Origin: Faecalispora sporosphaeroides DSM 1294
GTDB taxonomy: Bacteria; Bacillota; Clostridia; Oscillospirales; Acutalibacteraceae
DNA: 64,000 nucleotides
Assembly (NCBI GenBank): GCA_000383295.1
Contig: KB911074.1
Span: forward strand, 1 to 64,000
Reading direction: 5' to 3'
Position numbers and translations under genes: made by a program. How positions within the stretch are numbered: the stretch's first letter is position 1; each line of letters opens with the position of its first letter. Shown here piece after piece: positions 8,723 to 17,976 of the stretch. A model generated the notes under the pieces. The model saw only the letters and a list, made by a program, of their open reading frames with translations, ran no database searches and had not been told where the DNA came from.

Positions 8723-9400
8723 TCAAGACTGTTTCATCAAAGACGGCTCAAAGGCGGCAAGAGGGCTGGCATCCAGAATGTTCTGCACTTCTTCGTAGCC
8801 CTCAGGGAAAGCATAGTTGTACCGGGCGGGCAACGCAAAAACATATTTGGAGTTCTGGCCCAGCTCGGTGGGATTGACCGGCGCCGCTCCGATGGAGAAT
8901 TCTCCGTTCTGAAGCTGGTTCCACTGCTCCGCCGTTAAAATCATGATCGGAATATCCTGCCGCGGAACCTCGCTGGTCCACCGCGGATCGCGGATGGTAA
9001 TCTGCGGGCCCTGAAACACCCGCGCCTTACTGCCGGTATTTTGGATGTCGGTACCCTCCCACTCCCCCTTCAGGATGGTGTATCCCTCAAAATCCTGTGG
9101 AAGAGCAAAGGTAAAGCCATATTCGTCATTGGTGTAAACCAGCGCGTTCATCACTGTGGAAGACGCGCTCACCGAACTTGCGGCGGCAGACGACTCCGGA
9201 GCAAAAGAAATCCCCGCGGCGGCTCCCTCCTGAGAGTCAGCCGGTTCGCTCCCCGCCTGAGATGCCCCCGGGGCCAGCGGAAAACGCCCCTGCGTCACCC
9301 AAAAGTATGCGACCGTCCCCACGGCCAGAGCCAGCACGACGCAGATTAAAATCCAAAGACCACTCACTCTTGTTGATCTCTTCATATACCTGGCCGACAT
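8723..9400 (-). CDS. Membrane-anchored extracytoplasmic protein, unknown function
   Basis: The start at 9400 (MSARYMKRSTR) is favoured by GGGAG seven bases upstream; the frame stays open to 9445 without a good site. One TM helix (residues ~15-37, LWILICVVLALAVGTVAYFW region) anchors the protein. A Ser/Ala/Glu-rich linker of about 45 residues follows, then a globular domain beginning 'YTNDEYGFTFALPQDFEGY'. That phrase is common to PsbP-like/DUF-type extracellular domains of Firmicutes, but the function is unknown. Transcribed alone, away from rplL. Confidence 0.7.
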   Translation of the reverse strand: MSARYMKRSTRVSGLWILICVVLALAVGTVAYFWVTQGRFPLAPGASQAGSEPADSQEGAAAGISFAPESSAAASSVSASSTVMNALVYTNDEYGFTFALPQDFEGYTILKGEWEGTDIQNTGSKARVFQGPQITIRDPRWTSEVPRQDIPIMILTAEQWNQLQNGEFSIGAAPVNPTELGQNSKYVFALPARYNYAFPEGYEEVQNILDASPLAAFEPSLMKQS

Positions 9401-9589
9401 GGCGTCACTCCCTTTGCAATCATTTTTTGGTGCTGTATTCTCCACACTCCGGCAGTTTTAAAACAGAGACCATCCTGAAAGCACCGACGAAGTTTCTCCC
9501 CTTACCCTATCAGGCCGTCCCGTTATTGTCAACCATTTTGTAAAACTTTTCCTGGCCGACGCGAAGCGGATAATCGCCGCATATCAGAA

Positions 9590-9623
9590 AAAAGGGTGCC
9601 GCGGAAATCCACGGCACCCTTTT
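9590..9623 (-). terminator. Terminator of the rplJ-rplL operon
   Basis: GGGTGCCG / CGGCACCC stem (9594-9601 and 9612-9619) extended by A/T pairs, with a T-run on the minus strand, 15 bases beyond the rplL stop. Confidence 0.9.
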
Positions 9624-9637
9624 GATTGTGAAAAAAC

Positions 9638-10015
9638 TTATTTCACTTCGACTTCCGCGCCAGCCTCGGCGAGCTTCGCTCTAATAGCCTCGGCGTCGTC
9701 CTTGGAAGCGCCTTCCTTGACAGCCTTGGGAGCGTTGTCTACAACTTCCTTCGCTTCTTTCAGGCCCAGGCCGGTGATCTCGCGAACAACCTTGATAACC
9801 TGAATCTTGTTGGCGCCGGCAGCCTTCAGCACAACGTCAAACTCGGTCTTCTCTTCTGCAGCAGGAGCAGCGGCAGCAGCGGGAGCAGCGGCAACAGCAA
9901 CCGGAGCCGCAGCGGAAACGCCGAACTCCTCTTCCAGAGCCTTAACGAGCTCGGACAGCTCAAGAACGGTCAGAGCCTTAACATCTTCAATCAACTTAAC
10001 AACTTTATCAGACAT
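9638..10015 (-). CDS. rplL: 50S ribosomal protein L7/L12
   Basis: 125 aa, the usual length. It has the N-terminal dimerisation helix ([20 protein letters not shown]), an Ala-rich flexible hinge (residues ~37-53) and the C-terminal factor-binding domain ([21 protein letters not shown] in part, then '[19 protein letters not shown]'). L7/L12 dimers form the ribosomal stalk that recruits and stimulates the translational GTPases EF-Tu, EF-G and IF2. It lies 40 bases downstream of rplJ, in the conserved rplJ-rplL order, and is followed by a terminator. Confidence 0.98.
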   Translation of the reverse strand: MSDKVVKLIEDVKALTVLELSELVKALEEEFGVSAAAPVAVAAAPAAAAAPAAEEKTEFDVVLKAAGANKIQVIKVVREITGLGLKEAKEVVDNAPKAVKEGASKDDAEAIRAKLAEAGAEVEVK

Positions 10016-10055
10016 GATGAAACCTCCAAATCAAAATTTAAATAATTTTTCAAAA

Positions 10056-10592
10056 TCAGGCGTTTGCAGCCTGCTTCTCGGCGATCGCGTTGAGCGCGAC
10101 GACGAGGCCTTTCAGGGTTCCGTTCAGCACAGTGACAAAACCGGTGATGGGCGCATTCAAGCCGCCCAGAGCCTTCGCAACCAGAACCTCTTTCGAGGGC
10201 AGCTCCGCCAGCTCCTTGACCGCAGCAGCATCAACGGCGGCGCCGTCAACAAAACCCGCTTTGATCTCAAAAGTCTTGTTCTTCTCTGCAAACGCAGACA
10301 GAATCTTTGCACCGGATACATAGTTGTCGCTGCTGTAAGCAATTGCGGTGGTGCCTTCCAGTACATGATCCAGGCCCTCAATCCCTGCGTCTTTCAGCGC
10401 ACGGGAGAGCAGGGTGTTCTTTACCACGCGGTAGGTATCGCCGGCCTCGCGCAAATCTTTTCTGAGCTTGGTGTCCTCCGCCACTGTGATGCCCTTATAG
10501 CTGACGATCACACCGACGCAAGCGGACTCGAGGCTTTCCTTCAGTTCAGCAACATACTGCTGCTTTTCCGCTAAAATCTTCTCACTTGGCAA
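10056..10592 (-). CDS. rplJ: 50S ribosomal protein L10
   Basis: 178 aa. The N-terminal rRNA-binding part (MPSEKILAEKQQYVAELKESL in pieces, 'GVIVSYKGITVAEDTKLRKDLREAG') and a C-terminal L7/L12-binding helix are present. L10 joins the L7/L12 dimers to 23S rRNA at the stalk base. The gene has its own promoter and a leader with an attenuator. Free L10(L12)4 is known to bind such leaders and repress expression. Confidence 0.98.
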   Translation of the reverse strand: MPSEKILAEKQQYVAELKESLESACVGVIVSYKGITVAEDTKLRKDLREAGDTYRVVKNTLLSRALKDAGIEGLDHVLEGTTAIAYSSDNYVSGAKILSAFAEKNKTFEIKAGFVDGAAVDAAAVKELAELPSKEVLVAKALGGLNAPITGFVTVLNGTLKGLVVALNAIAEKQAANA

Positions 10593-10830
10593 ATGTATTC
10601 ACCTCCATCGATCCAAAGGAATCGTGCGTATTGTATCTGAATGATAAGGCAATGCTGCTTTGGCAGCACTTTCTAGCACAAACAAAAAAGCCTTTCCTGC
10701 AGGCGCAGGAAAGGCGTCACTTGACTAATCAGCAGACAAATAAAGTGAACGGCTCTTTCCTCGGCAGGCCGAAACCGAAGCACGGTTTCATTAAGCATAC
10801 GCACCTGCTGTCTTTGGATAAAGAACAGCT
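10593..10830 (-). ncRNA. Ribosomal protein L10 leader (autoregulatory)
   Basis: The transcript from the promoter at 10837-10865 has a ~238-base leader before rplJ. It contains the conserved L10-leader segments AGACAGCAGGUGCGUAUGC and CCUGCCGAGG (minus strand, about 10750-10820), which mimic the 23S L10 site. It ends in an intrinsic terminator at 10684-10714. Binding of the L10-L12 complex is known to favour termination in Firmicutes. Confidence 0.9.
10684..10714 (-). terminator. Attenuator terminator in L10 leader
   Basis: Perfect 11-bp stem GCCTTTCCTGC / GCAGGAAAGGC (read on the minus strand) with a 3-base loop and a six-T run, located 92 bases before the rplJ start. Its position inside the leader marks it as the regulated attenuator rather than the rplA terminator. 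Confidence 0.88.
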
Positions 10831-10836
10831 TTACAT

Positions 10837-10865
10837 ATTATATCATTTTGGGGAAAGCTTGTCAA
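10837..10865 (-). promoter_or_regulatory. Sigma-A promoter of rplJL
   Basis: Consensus TTGACA (10860-10865), 17-base spacer, consensus TATAAT (10837-10842), read on the minus strand between rplA and rplJ. Confidence 0.92.
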
Positions 10866-10897
10866 GAAAAAACCGTTCCGGCAGGCACGGCAGAAAA

Positions 10898-11596
10898 TTA
10901 CATTCCGCCAACCTTGCTGGGGTTGATTCTGACGCCGGGGCCCATGGTGGAAGCCACAACGCAGGATTTCACATACTGGCCCTTGGAAGCGGCGGGCTTT
11001 GCCTTTACAATGGCGCCGAGCAGAGCGGAGAAGTTCTCCTGCAGCTTTTCGGTACCGAAAGAAACCTTGCCGATGGGGCAGTGAATGATGTTGGTTTTAT
11101 CAAGACGGTACTCAATCTTACCGGCCTTTGCCTCTTTTACCGCTTTCGCGATATCGGGGGTTACGGTGCCGGCCTTCGGGTTCGGCATCAGGCCGCGCGG
11201 GCCCAAAATCTTACCAAGGCGGCCAACCAGACCCATCATGTCGGGTGTGGTGATCAGCACGTCAAAATCCATCCAGTTTTCAGCCTGAATCTTCTGAACC
11301 ATGTCCTCCGCGCCGACAAACTCAGCACCGGCCTCCTCGGCCAGCTTCTGGTTGTCTCCCTTGCAGATCGCCAGAACGCGAACCTGCTTGCCGGTGCCGT
11401 TCGGCAGAACGATCGCGCCGCGAACCTGCTGATCCGCATGACGGCCGTCTACGCCCAACTTGACATGGATTTCGACTGTTTCGTCAAACTTTGCGGTGCC
11501 GGTCTTTACGCACAGCTCCAGAGCTTCCTGGGGATCATACAGCTTTGCGCGGTCAATCAGTTTGGCGCCGTCTACATATTTCTTACCGTGTTTCAT
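10898..11596 (-). CDS. rplA: 50S ribosomal protein L1
   Basis: 232 aa, full length. Shows the L1 signatures '[20 protein letters not shown]' and '[12 protein letters not shown]'. It binds 23S rRNA helices H76-78, forms the mobile L1 stalk that guides E-site tRNA, and can repress its own operon. It follows rplK by 54 bases and precedes the separate rplJL transcription unit. Confidence 0.98.
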   Translation of the reverse strand: MKHGKKYVDGAKLIDRAKLYDPQEALELCVKTGTAKFDETVEIHVKLGVDGRHADQQVRGAIVLPNGTGKQVRVLAICKGDNQKLAEEAGAEFVGAEDMVQKIQAENWMDFDVLITTPDMMGLVGRLGKILGPRGLMPNPKAGTVTPDIAKAVKEAKAGKIEYRLDKTNIIHCPIGKVSFGTEKLQENFSALLGAIVKAKPAASKGQYVKSCVVASTMGPGVRINPSKVGGM

Positions 11597-11650
11597 TGGT
11601 TTTCCTCCCTATTGAGTGGTAAAATCGGATTATTCCTCCCACCCGGGTGA

Positions 11651-12076
11651 TCAATCTACGACTTCAATGCCCATGCTGCGAGCGGTTCCCGCTACCATGC
11701 TCATGGCAGACTCTACGCTGGAAGCATTCAGATCGGGCATCTTCTGTTCCGCAATCTTCTTGACCTGCTCACGGGTAATCTTTGCAACCTTGGTTTTGTT
11801 CGGAACGCCCGAACCACTCTCGATCCCGCAGGCCTTCTTGATGAGAATCGCGGCGGGCGGAGTTTTGGTAATGAACGAGAAAGAACGGTCTGCGTAAACC
11901 GTAATCACCACAGGGATGATCAGACCAACGTCGTTCTTTGTGCGCTCATTGAATTCCTTTGTAAATGCCATGATGTTGACACCATGCTGACCAAGAGCCG
12001 GGCCTACCGGGGGAGCCGGGGTCGCCTTGCCAGCGGGTATCTGGAGCTTAATAAAGCCCGTTACCTTTTGAGCCAT
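11651..12076 (-). CDS. rplK: 50S ribosomal protein L11
   Basis: 141 aa from ATG 12076, which is preceded by TTGGAGGTGCAACAA; the frame is open further upstream but only [16 protein letters not shown] matches L11. Pro-rich N-terminal domain ('[19 protein letters not shown]') is the thiostrepton/RelA-linked region; the C-terminal domain binds the GTPase-centre rRNA. Between nusG and rplA in the conserved order. Confidence 0.98.
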   Translation of the reverse strand: MAQKVTGFIKLQIPAGKATPAPPVGPALGQHGVNIMAFTKEFNERTKNDVGLIIPVVITVYADRSFSFITKTPPAAILIKKACGIESGSGVPNKTKVAKITREQVKKIAEQKMPDLNASSVESAMSMVAGTARSMGIEVVD

Positions 12077-12191
12077 TTGTTGCACCTCCAAAATTCGTGG
12101 TAGATGGCGGAACAGCAGCGATTGCGCCGTCCCTCCCACAGGGGCAAAGCCCCTCATAATGAGCGGGGATTCCGCTGATTATACCAATTGT

Positions 12192-12716
12192 TTACTCAGA
12201 CACCAGCTCCGCCTGATCCAGTTCAAGCTCCACCGGGGTCTCACGTCCGAACATCGACACCGTAACACGAACACGGTTTTTGTCCAGATCCACTTCTTCG
12301 ACTGTACCGACAAATCCTTCCAGAGGGCCGTCCACAATATGGACGGAGTCGCCCACCTGATACGATACCTCCACGGTTTTCTTCTCTACGCCCATGCGCG
12401 CCACTTCCTCATCGGTAAGCGGGATCGGCTTGGACGTAGGGCCTACAAAACCGGTACAGCCGCGGATATTGCGAACTACATACCAGGATTCATCGGTCAG
12501 GGCCATCTTCACCAAAACATAGCTGGGGTAAATCTTACGCTCCACTTCGCGTTTTTTCCCGTCCTTGATCTCTGTAACGACCTCGGTCGGAACGCGGATT
12601 TCCTGAATCAAATCCTGAAGCTGACGATTCTCCACCGTTTTTTCCAGGTTGGATGCCACTTTGTTCTCATACCCGGAATAGGTATGAATCACGTACCACC
12701 TGACGTCTTCCGGCAT
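12192..12716 (-). CDS. nusG: Transcription termination/antitermination factor NusG
   Basis: 174 aa from ATG 12716, chosen because GCGGAGGAAATAACT lies just upstream and MPEDVRWYVIHTYSGYENKV is the typical start. NGN domain at residues ~1-115 (binds the RNA polymerase clamp) and KOW domain at the end ('VGDSVHIVDGPLEGFVGTVEEVD'). It modulates pausing and couples polymerase to ribosome/Rho. It starts 19 bases after secE. Confidence 0.97.
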   Translation of the reverse strand: MPEDVRWYVIHTYSGYENKVASNLEKTVENRQLQDLIQEIRVPTEVVTEIKDGKKREVERKIYPSYVLVKMALTDESWYVVRNIRGCTGFVGPTSKPIPLTDEEVARMGVEKKTVEVSYQVGDSVHIVDGPLEGFVGTVEEVDLDKNRVRVTVSMFGRETPVELELDQAELVSE

Positions 12717-12735
12717 AGTTATTTCCTCCGCATAC

Positions 12736-12963
12736 TCACTTCGCAATATTCATAAACAGTCCCAGCAGATTCATAAAAACGGTATCCAGGCCGAAAATGA
12801 ACAGGCCGATAATCAGAATCATCGCCAGAACCACGCCGGTATTTTTAAACACCGACTTCGGGGTAGGCCAGACAATCTTCTTGAGTTCGTTCTTGCAGTC
12901 GCGGAAAAACTTTGCCGCGCCCTGGCCAAATCTGACGAGAGCGTTCGGTTTCTTCTCAGCCAT
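12736..12963 (-). CDS. secE: Preprotein translocase subunit SecE
   Basis: 75 aa, the short single-TM Gram-positive form. An amphipathic helix contains 'FFRDCKNELKKIVWPTPK' (SecE signature), followed by one TM helix (residues ~42-64). It clamps SecY in the SecYEG channel. Located between rpmG and nusG as in most Firmicutes. Confidence 0.97.
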   Translation of the reverse strand: MAEKKPNALVRFGQGAAKFFRDCKNELKKIVWPTPKSVFKNTGVVLAMILIIGLFIFGLDTVFMNLLGLFMNIAK

Positions 12964-12981
12964 CTGTTTTCTCCCTCCGAC

Positions 12982-13131
12982 CTACTTCGTTTCCTTATGA
13001 ACAGTATGCTTCCTGCAGAATCTGCAGTACTTGTTCATCTCAAGCCTGTCCGGGTCGTTCTTCTTGTTTTTCATTGTGTCATAGTTGCGCTGTTTGCACT
13101 CTGTGCAGGCTAATGTAACTTTTACTCTCAT
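12982..13131 (-). CDS. rpmG: 50S ribosomal protein L33
   Basis: 49 aa from ATG 13131 after GGGAGGTGCCGTC; the frame upstream is non-homologous. [19 protein letters not shown] and '[15 protein letters not shown]' carry two Cys-x-x-Cys pairs, so this is the zinc-binding (C+) form of L33. The zinc requirement is relevant given the zinc-scarcity operon elsewhere in the window. First gene of the rpmG-secE-nusG-rplK-rplA unit. Confidence 0.97.
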   Translation of the reverse strand: MRVKVTLACTECKQRNYDTMKNKKNDPDRLEMNKYCRFCRKHTVHKETK

Positions 13132-13232
13132 GACGGCACCTCCCGTTTCACGGAATATGATTGGATCCGTAAAGGACCACGGCCTCCCTCTAAAAGGGCG
13201 CAAAAAAATAACCCCTTATTGAGGTATTATAC

Positions 13233-13261
13233 ATTGTAACATAGATTCCTCCGGCGGTCAA
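13233..13261 (-). promoter_or_regulatory. Sigma-A promoter of rpmG-secE-nusG-rplKA
   Basis: TTGACC (13256-13261), 17-base spacer, TACAAT (13233-13238) on the minus strand, about 100 bases before the L33 start. Confidence 0.8.
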
Positions 13262-13331
13262 CTGTTTTTTTTTTCGCACGCCGAAAGAGGAGCGCGCCCG
13301 GCCGCCGGCAGGGCTCACCCGGTTTTAACGC

Positions 13332-14135
13332 TTACCTGCGATCCTCCAGCGTCTGGATCATTTCACCGTTGTACTTCGGCATCTTTTTCTTCTTTTCCGG
13401 CCGGACTTTTTTGCCCTTGAGCCCCTTTGCCTTGTCGTACACCTTGGAAAGATCCTCGCTGAAGTTTTTGCTTAGATTTTCGAGTGCCTGCCGGTCATTG
13501 ATCCCGTTGAGCAGAACAATGGTAATGATTGAGCGAACATCCATATCGCCGTTCTTGTACATATCATTGAGAACATTGCACAGGCGCTTAAAGGGCTCGC
13601 TGTCCGGATAGGTTTTGGCAAGCTGCTCTACGCGGCCCACCACATGCTCGCGCGTAAAGGTGACGCCGCGCACCGTGCCGTAGGTTCCCTTTTCCTGTGC
13701 GAGCTCGCCGCGCAGCTCCGGAAAAATGCCGGCCAGTCGGTTGAAGAGGAACTGCGGGTCAATCGCCGCGTCCTCGTCCTTTTTCTTTTTCTTTTTCTGC
13801 TGGCGCACCAGCGCCTTGCGGTCGCTGCCGCCCAGTGTTTCCGCAAAATCCTGCGCAATGCTCGACGCGTAGGCCGCATTGTCGGCTTCGGGGTCAAACG
13901 CCCATGTGGAAAGCTTCTTCCACTGGTTGTCCGGCTTGCCGTCGGCTACCCCACAGGTGCGCAGATGAAACAGCCCTGCTTTGCGCTCATACAGCACGCT
14001 GTACGCCGCATCTTCACTGAGGTAGACCGCAGCTTGTCCCAGTTCCTCCCGCACGTCCTCCTTTCTTTCAAAGCCCTGCTCCAAAAGAACGGAACGCACC
14101 TTTTCGGCAATCAGGTCAAATGCATTTTGTTCCAA
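13332..14135 (-). CDS. Conserved hypothetical protein, 267 aa
   Basis: TTG start at 14135 with AGGAG about ten bases upstream. Soluble. Residues ~1-110 form one domain ('FDLIAEKVRSVLLEQGFERKEDV', 'AAYSVLYERKAGLFHLR', 'WKKLSTWAFDPEADN'). A Lys-rich stretch (seven Lys in a row near residue 118) links to a mostly helical second half with a charged tail (RPEKKKKMPKYNG). This architecture recurs in Clostridia but I know no function. Possibly nucleic-acid binding because of the basic linkers; that is inference. Confidence 0.75.
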   Translation of the reverse strand: MEQNAFDLIAEKVRSVLLEQGFERKEDVREELGQAAVYLSEDAAYSVLYERKAGLFHLRTCGVADGKPDNQWKKLSTWAFDPEADNAAYASSIAQDFAETLGGSDRKALVRQQKKKKKKDEDAAIDPQFLFNRLAGIFPELRGELAQEKGTYGTVRGVTFTREHVVGRVEQLAKTYPDSEPFKRLCNVLNDMYKNGDMDVRSIITIVLLNGINDRQALENLSKNFSEDLSKVYDKAKGLKGKKVRPEKKKKMPKYNGEMIQTLEDRR

Positions 14136-14544
14136 CTGTCATCACTCCTGCTATTGTAATCAACCAAAGACGTCATATCGTGTTTAAAAGCCTGTTTTGT
14201 CTCTCTGCCTTCTGCGGGGAGGCCGGCATCCTGTCAGGTTTCTTTAGGAATGCTGGCGTTCCTCGGGACGCAGCCCGCGGATGGTTCTGTTTTGAAAATA
14301 CATAGCTTAGTATACACTACTTTTCACAGATTGTCACTAGGGCATGCCTGTAAATTTCAACATTGGCGCCAAACGCCGTTTCACCCGAACGGATGGACGG
14401 CGCAGACCATCCGTGATAGAATGAGCGGGAAGAAAGCAGCCGATCGCGCGGCGCTGCATACGGTCTTTGCCGCGTCTCGCATTCCCAAAATTCTGAGCGG
14501 CGAATCTCTGGAGTGATCCGCTCCTGAAGCCCGCGAATTTCGCA
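14136..14544. other. Intergenic region between divergent genes
   Basis: Separates the minus-strand hypothetical gene from ddl. No ORF with a ribosome binding site, RNA gene or terminator recognised on either strand. Confidence 0.4.
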
Positions 14545-14573
14545 TTGCGCCCGCACCCCACTTGTGCTATGAT
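14545..14573 (+). promoter_or_regulatory. Promoter of ddl
   Basis: TTGCGC (14545-14550), 17-base spacer, TATGAT (14568-14573), about 120 bases before the ddl start. Confidence 0.6.
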
Positions 14574-14694
14574 ATATATTTGAAATATTGTATCTTACCG
14601 CAGTGCATGAACCGCGCTTCCGCCGGCGTATCCTATTATCATACGCGCCGAATCGGAGCGCCACGCGATTTTGCAAGGATACGGAGGGAATATC

Positions 14695-15768
14695 ATGTCA
14701 AAAACAACTGTCGCCATACTGTTCGGCGGCTGCTCTACCGAGCATGAGGTTTCGCGTGTTTCGGCGGCCTCTGTGATTCAAAATATCCCGCAGGACAAAT
14801 ACGACGTCGTTCCCGTCGGCATTACCAAAGAAGGCCGATGGCTGCTGTTCGCCGGAGACACCGCCGAGCTGCCCGACGGCAGCTGGGAGCAAAACCCCGC
14901 AAACCGCCCCGCTTTCATTTCGCCCGACCGCACGGTTCACGGCATTCTGGCCCAAACCGAAACCGGCTTTGAAACCATTCCCTTGGATGTGGTGTTCCCG
15001 GTGCTGCACGGCAAAAACGGCGAGGACGGCACTTTGCAGGGCCTGCTGCAAATGGCGGGCATTCCGTTCGTCGGCTGCTCGTCGCTCGTTTCCGCGGTAT
15101 GCATGGATAAGGCGATCACCAACAGCCTGCTCGAAACCGCCGGAATCCCTCAGGCACATTACCTGTGGTTCTTCACCGACAACTACCTCACCGGCGCGGA
15201 GAAGATTCGGGGGAAGATCGAGGCGCGCCTCGGTTACCCTGTATTCGTAAAGCCCGCGAACTCCGGCTCCTCCGTCGGGGTCAGCAAGGTCACCCGCCCC
15301 GAGGACTTGGACGCCGCCATTCAGCGCGCGGCCCGCGAGGACATCAAGGTCGTTGTGGAAGAAGCCATCGACGGGCAGGAGGTCGAGTGCGCCGTTCTGG
15401 GCCTTTCGCGGCCCGAAGCTTCGATTGTGGGCGAGATTGCTTCCGGCGCGGAATTCTACGATTACGACGACAAATATAAAAACGGCGCGGCAAAGCTGTT
15501 CATCCCGGCTCACATTCCGGAGGAAACCGCCGAAGAGGTACGGGAAAACGCGATGCGGGCTTATCGCATGCTCGGCTGCAGCGGCCTTGCGCGCGTAGAC
15601 TTCTTCATTCGGAAGAGCGACGGCGCCGTTTTGCTCAACGAGCTGAACACCCTGCCGGGCTTTACCAGCATCAGCATGTACCCGAAGCTCTGGGAGGCCT
15701 CCGGCCTTTCTTACCCAGATCTGCTCGACCGCCTGATTCAGCTGGCGTTTGAAAAAGTGTATTTCTAA
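14695..15768 (+). CDS. ddl: D-alanine--D-alanine ligase
   Basis: 357 aa from ATG 14695 (GGAGGGAATATC upstream; an upstream in-frame TTG at 14671 is not supported). ATP-grasp ligase joining two D-Ala for peptidoglycan precursors. Seen: N-terminal 'VAILFGGCSTEHEVS', 'HGKNGEDGTLQGLLQ', ATP-binding 'YPVFVKPANSGSSVGVSKV', and Mg-binding 'LLNELNTLPGFTSISMYPKL'. The omega-loop carries 'EFYDYDDKYKNGA': the Tyr favours D-Ala-D-Ala rather than D-lactate. Followed by a DUF1934 gene and argS. Confidence 0.96.
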   Translation: MSKTTVAILFGGCSTEHEVSRVSAASVIQNIPQDKYDVVPVGITKEGRWLLFAGDTAELPDGSWEQNPANRPAFISPDRTVHGILAQTETGFETIPLDVVFPVLHGKNGEDGTLQGLLQMAGIPFVGCSSLVSAVCMDKAITNSLLETAGIPQAHYLWFFTDNYLTGAEKIRGKIEARLGYPVFVKPANSGSSVGVSKVTRPEDLDAAIQRAAREDIKVVVEEAIDGQEVECAVLGLSRPEASIVGEIASGAEFYDYDDKYKNGAAKLFIPAHIPEETAEEVRENAMRAYRMLGCSGLARVDFFIRKSDGAVLLNELNTLPGFTSISMYPKLWEASGLSYPDLLDRLIQLAFEKVYF

Positions 15769-15817
15769 CCGCGGTGCTTCCGGTTTGCCGGAGGACACCG
15801 GAAGGAGAGGACGTTCC

Positions 15818-16276
15818 ATGAGGGAAAATTATTGGATCAATATCGTCGGCCGGCAGAAGATTGACGACGACGTGGGCGAAGTGACGCTCACAACGCTCGG
15901 CTCTTACGTAACCAAGGGCGATACCCGCTTTATCGTCTATAAGGAATACGACCCGGACCGCAACAACGCGGCCACCACCTCCGTGCTGAAGGTAGACGGC
16001 GGCAATACCGTTACCCTGATGCGCGGCGGCGGAAACACCCGGCTGATCCTCGAAAAGGGAAAGCGCCACCAGTGCCAGTACGACACCGGCTTTGGCGCGC
16101 TGCTGGTTGGCGTATTCACCAGCGAAGTGGATTCCCGCCTGCACGACAAGGGCGGGGAGCTGGCCGTGAATTATACGCTGGACATCAATGCGGATTTGTC
16201 CAGCATCAATGAAATTCTGATAACCGTCAAGGAGGCAGAACAGAAAGATGTCGAAACTAGTACAGCAAGCCACTGA
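15818..16276 (+). CDS. DUF1934 (YwiB-like) protein
   Basis: 152 aa from ATG 15818 (GGAAGGAGAGG upstream). Calycin-like beta-barrel family ('INIVGRQKIDDDVGEVTLTT', 'YKEYDPD..NAATTSVLKVDGG', 'RHQCQYDTGFGALLVGVFT'). It sits directly before argS and overlaps it by 29 bases, the same pairing as ywiB-argS in Bacillus. Its biochemical role is unknown; the overlap suggests translational coupling with arginyl-tRNA synthetase. Confidence 0.92.
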   Translation: MRENYWINIVGRQKIDDDVGEVTLTTLGSYVTKGDTRFIVYKEYDPDRNNAATTSVLKVDGGNTVTLMRGGGNTRLILEKGKRHQCQYDTGFGALLVGVFTSEVDSRLHDKGGELAVNYTLDINADLSSINEILITVKEAEQKDVETSTASH

Positions 16277-17942
16277 TGAGCTGAGAGAAGCCATTCTGAG
16301 CGCCGTAGGGCGCGCGGTCGCTGCGGGGGAGCTGCCCGCAGAACCGATGCCCGCCTTTACGCTCGAAGTCCCGGCCGACCGCGCCCACGGGGACTGGTCC
16401 GCCAACGCCGCGCTGGTCTCAGCCCGCGCGTTTCGTCTGCCCCCGCGCAAAATCGCCGAGCGGATCACAAAGCAGCTGGTGCTCGACGGCACCTATTTCG
16501 ACCGCTTTGAAATCGCCGGCCCGGGCTTTTTGAATTTCTTCTTCTCTTCCCGCTTTTATGTGGATGTGCTGAAGGACGTCATCGCGCTGGGCGGCGACTA
16601 TGGCCGCAGCGATTACGGCAAGCACCGGCGCGTGATGGTGGAATTTGTTTCCGCCAACCCCACCGGTCCCATGCACATGGGCAACGCCCGCGGCGGCGCG
16701 CTCGGCGACTGCCTTGCCGCTGTTCTGGATAGGGCGGGCTTTGAGGTATGGCGCGAATTCTACGTCAACGACGCCGGCAATCAGATTGAAAAATTCGGTT
16801 CCTCTCTTTCCGCGCGCTACCAACAGCTGTTTTTGGGCGAGGACGCCGTGGAATTCCCGGAGGACGGCTACCAGGGCGAGGATATTAAGGATAACGCGAA
16901 AGCCTATGCGGACGCATTCGGCGACAGGCTGATGCCGTGCGACGAAGAAACCCGCCGCCGTGAGCTGGTGGAATACGTGCTGCCCCGCAACATTCAGAAG
17001 ATGAAGGACGATCTCAAAAAATACCGGATCGAATACGATCAGTGGTTTTTGGAAAGCACGCTGCACAACAACGGCGAGCTTAAGGAAGCGCTCGACCTGC
17101 TGACCCGGCGCGGCGTAACCTATGAAAAGGACGGCGCGCTGTGGTATCGCGCCACCGATTTCGGTGCGGAAAAGGACGAGGTGCTCGTCCGCCAGAACGG
17201 AAACCCCACCTATTTTGCGGCGGATATCGCGTACCACCGCAACAAGATCGAAAAGCGCGGCTATGACCTGTGCATCGACGTATGGGGCGCCGACCACCAC
17301 GGCCACGTGGCCCGTTTGAAGGGTGCTCTCGACGCCATCGGCCTTTCGGGCAATCAGCTCGACGTTGTGCTGATGCAGCTCGTCAGGCTCACCCGCGACG
17401 GCCAGGTGGTGCGCATGAGCAAGCGCACCGGCAAAGCGATTCAGCTGGCCGACCTGCTCGACGAGGTGCCTGTGGACGCGGCGCGCTTCCTCTTTAATAT
17501 GCGCGAGCCGAATTCGCAGATGGAATTCGATCTCGATCTGGCCGTGCAGCAGGATTCCCAGAACCCCGTATACTATGTGCAGTACGCCAACGCCAGAATC
17601 TGCAGCATCCTGCGCAATCTGGAGGGCGACGGCATTGCCCCGCGCGCCTGCACCGACGGCGAGCTGGCCTTGCTGACCGCGCCCGAGGAGCTGGAGCTGA
17701 TCCGGCATCTGTCGTCGTTCACCGACGAGATCGTGCAGGCGGCCAAGGACTACGACCCGGCGCGCATCAACCGCTATGTAATCGCACTGGCGACGCTGTT
17801 CCACAAATTTTACAACACCTGCCGTGTGCGCGGTGAGCAAGAAAGCCTGACGGCGGCGCGGCTGGCCCTGTGCACGGCGGTATCCACCGTGATTCGCAAT
17901 GTGCTTTCCATGTTTAAGATTTCGGCGCCCGAATCGATGTAA
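16248..17942 (+). CDS. argS: Arginine--tRNA ligase
   Basis: 564 aa class I synthetase. Order: N-terminal Add-1 domain (~1-110), Rossmann catalytic core with the HIGH-type motif 'NPTGPMHMGNARGG' and a KMSKS-type 'VRMSKRTGKAI', and a C-terminal anticodon-binding DALR domain ending '...FHKFYNTCRVRGEQE'. Charges tRNA-Arg. Start ATG 16248 lies within the DUF1934 gene and is preceded by AAGGAGGC. Confidence 0.97.
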   Translation: MSKLVQQATDELREAILSAVGRAVAAGELPAEPMPAFTLEVPADRAHGDWSANAALVSARAFRLPPRKIAERITKQLVLDGTYFDRFEIAGPGFLNFFFSSRFYVDVLKDVIALGGDYGRSDYGKHRRVMVEFVSANPTGPMHMGNARGGALGDCLAAVLDRAGFEVWREFYVNDAGNQIEKFGSSLSARYQQLFLGEDAVEFPEDGYQGEDIKDNAKAYADAFGDRLMPCDEETRRRELVEYVLPRNIQKMKDDLKKYRIEYDQWFLESTLHNNGELKEALDLLTRRGVTYEKDGALWYRATDFGAEKDEVLVRQNGNPTYFAADIAYHRNKIEKRGYDLCIDVWGADHHGHVARLKGALDAIGLSGNQLDVVLMQLVRLTRDGQVVRMSKRTGKAIQLADLLDEVPVDAARFLFNMREPNSQMEFDLDLAVQQDSQNPVYYVQYANARICSILRNLEGDGIAPRACTDGELALLTAPEELELIRHLSSFTDEIVQAAKDYDPARINRYVIALATLFHKFYNTCRVRGEQESLTAARLALCTAVSTVIRNVLSMFKISAPESM

Positions 17943-17976
17943 CACTGAAAAATCGTTATTTCTTATTAAATTTATT

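Noticed and set aside
16419-17945. 508-codon open frame opposite argS
   Set aside because: Shadow of argS, which carries all class I synthetase motifs.
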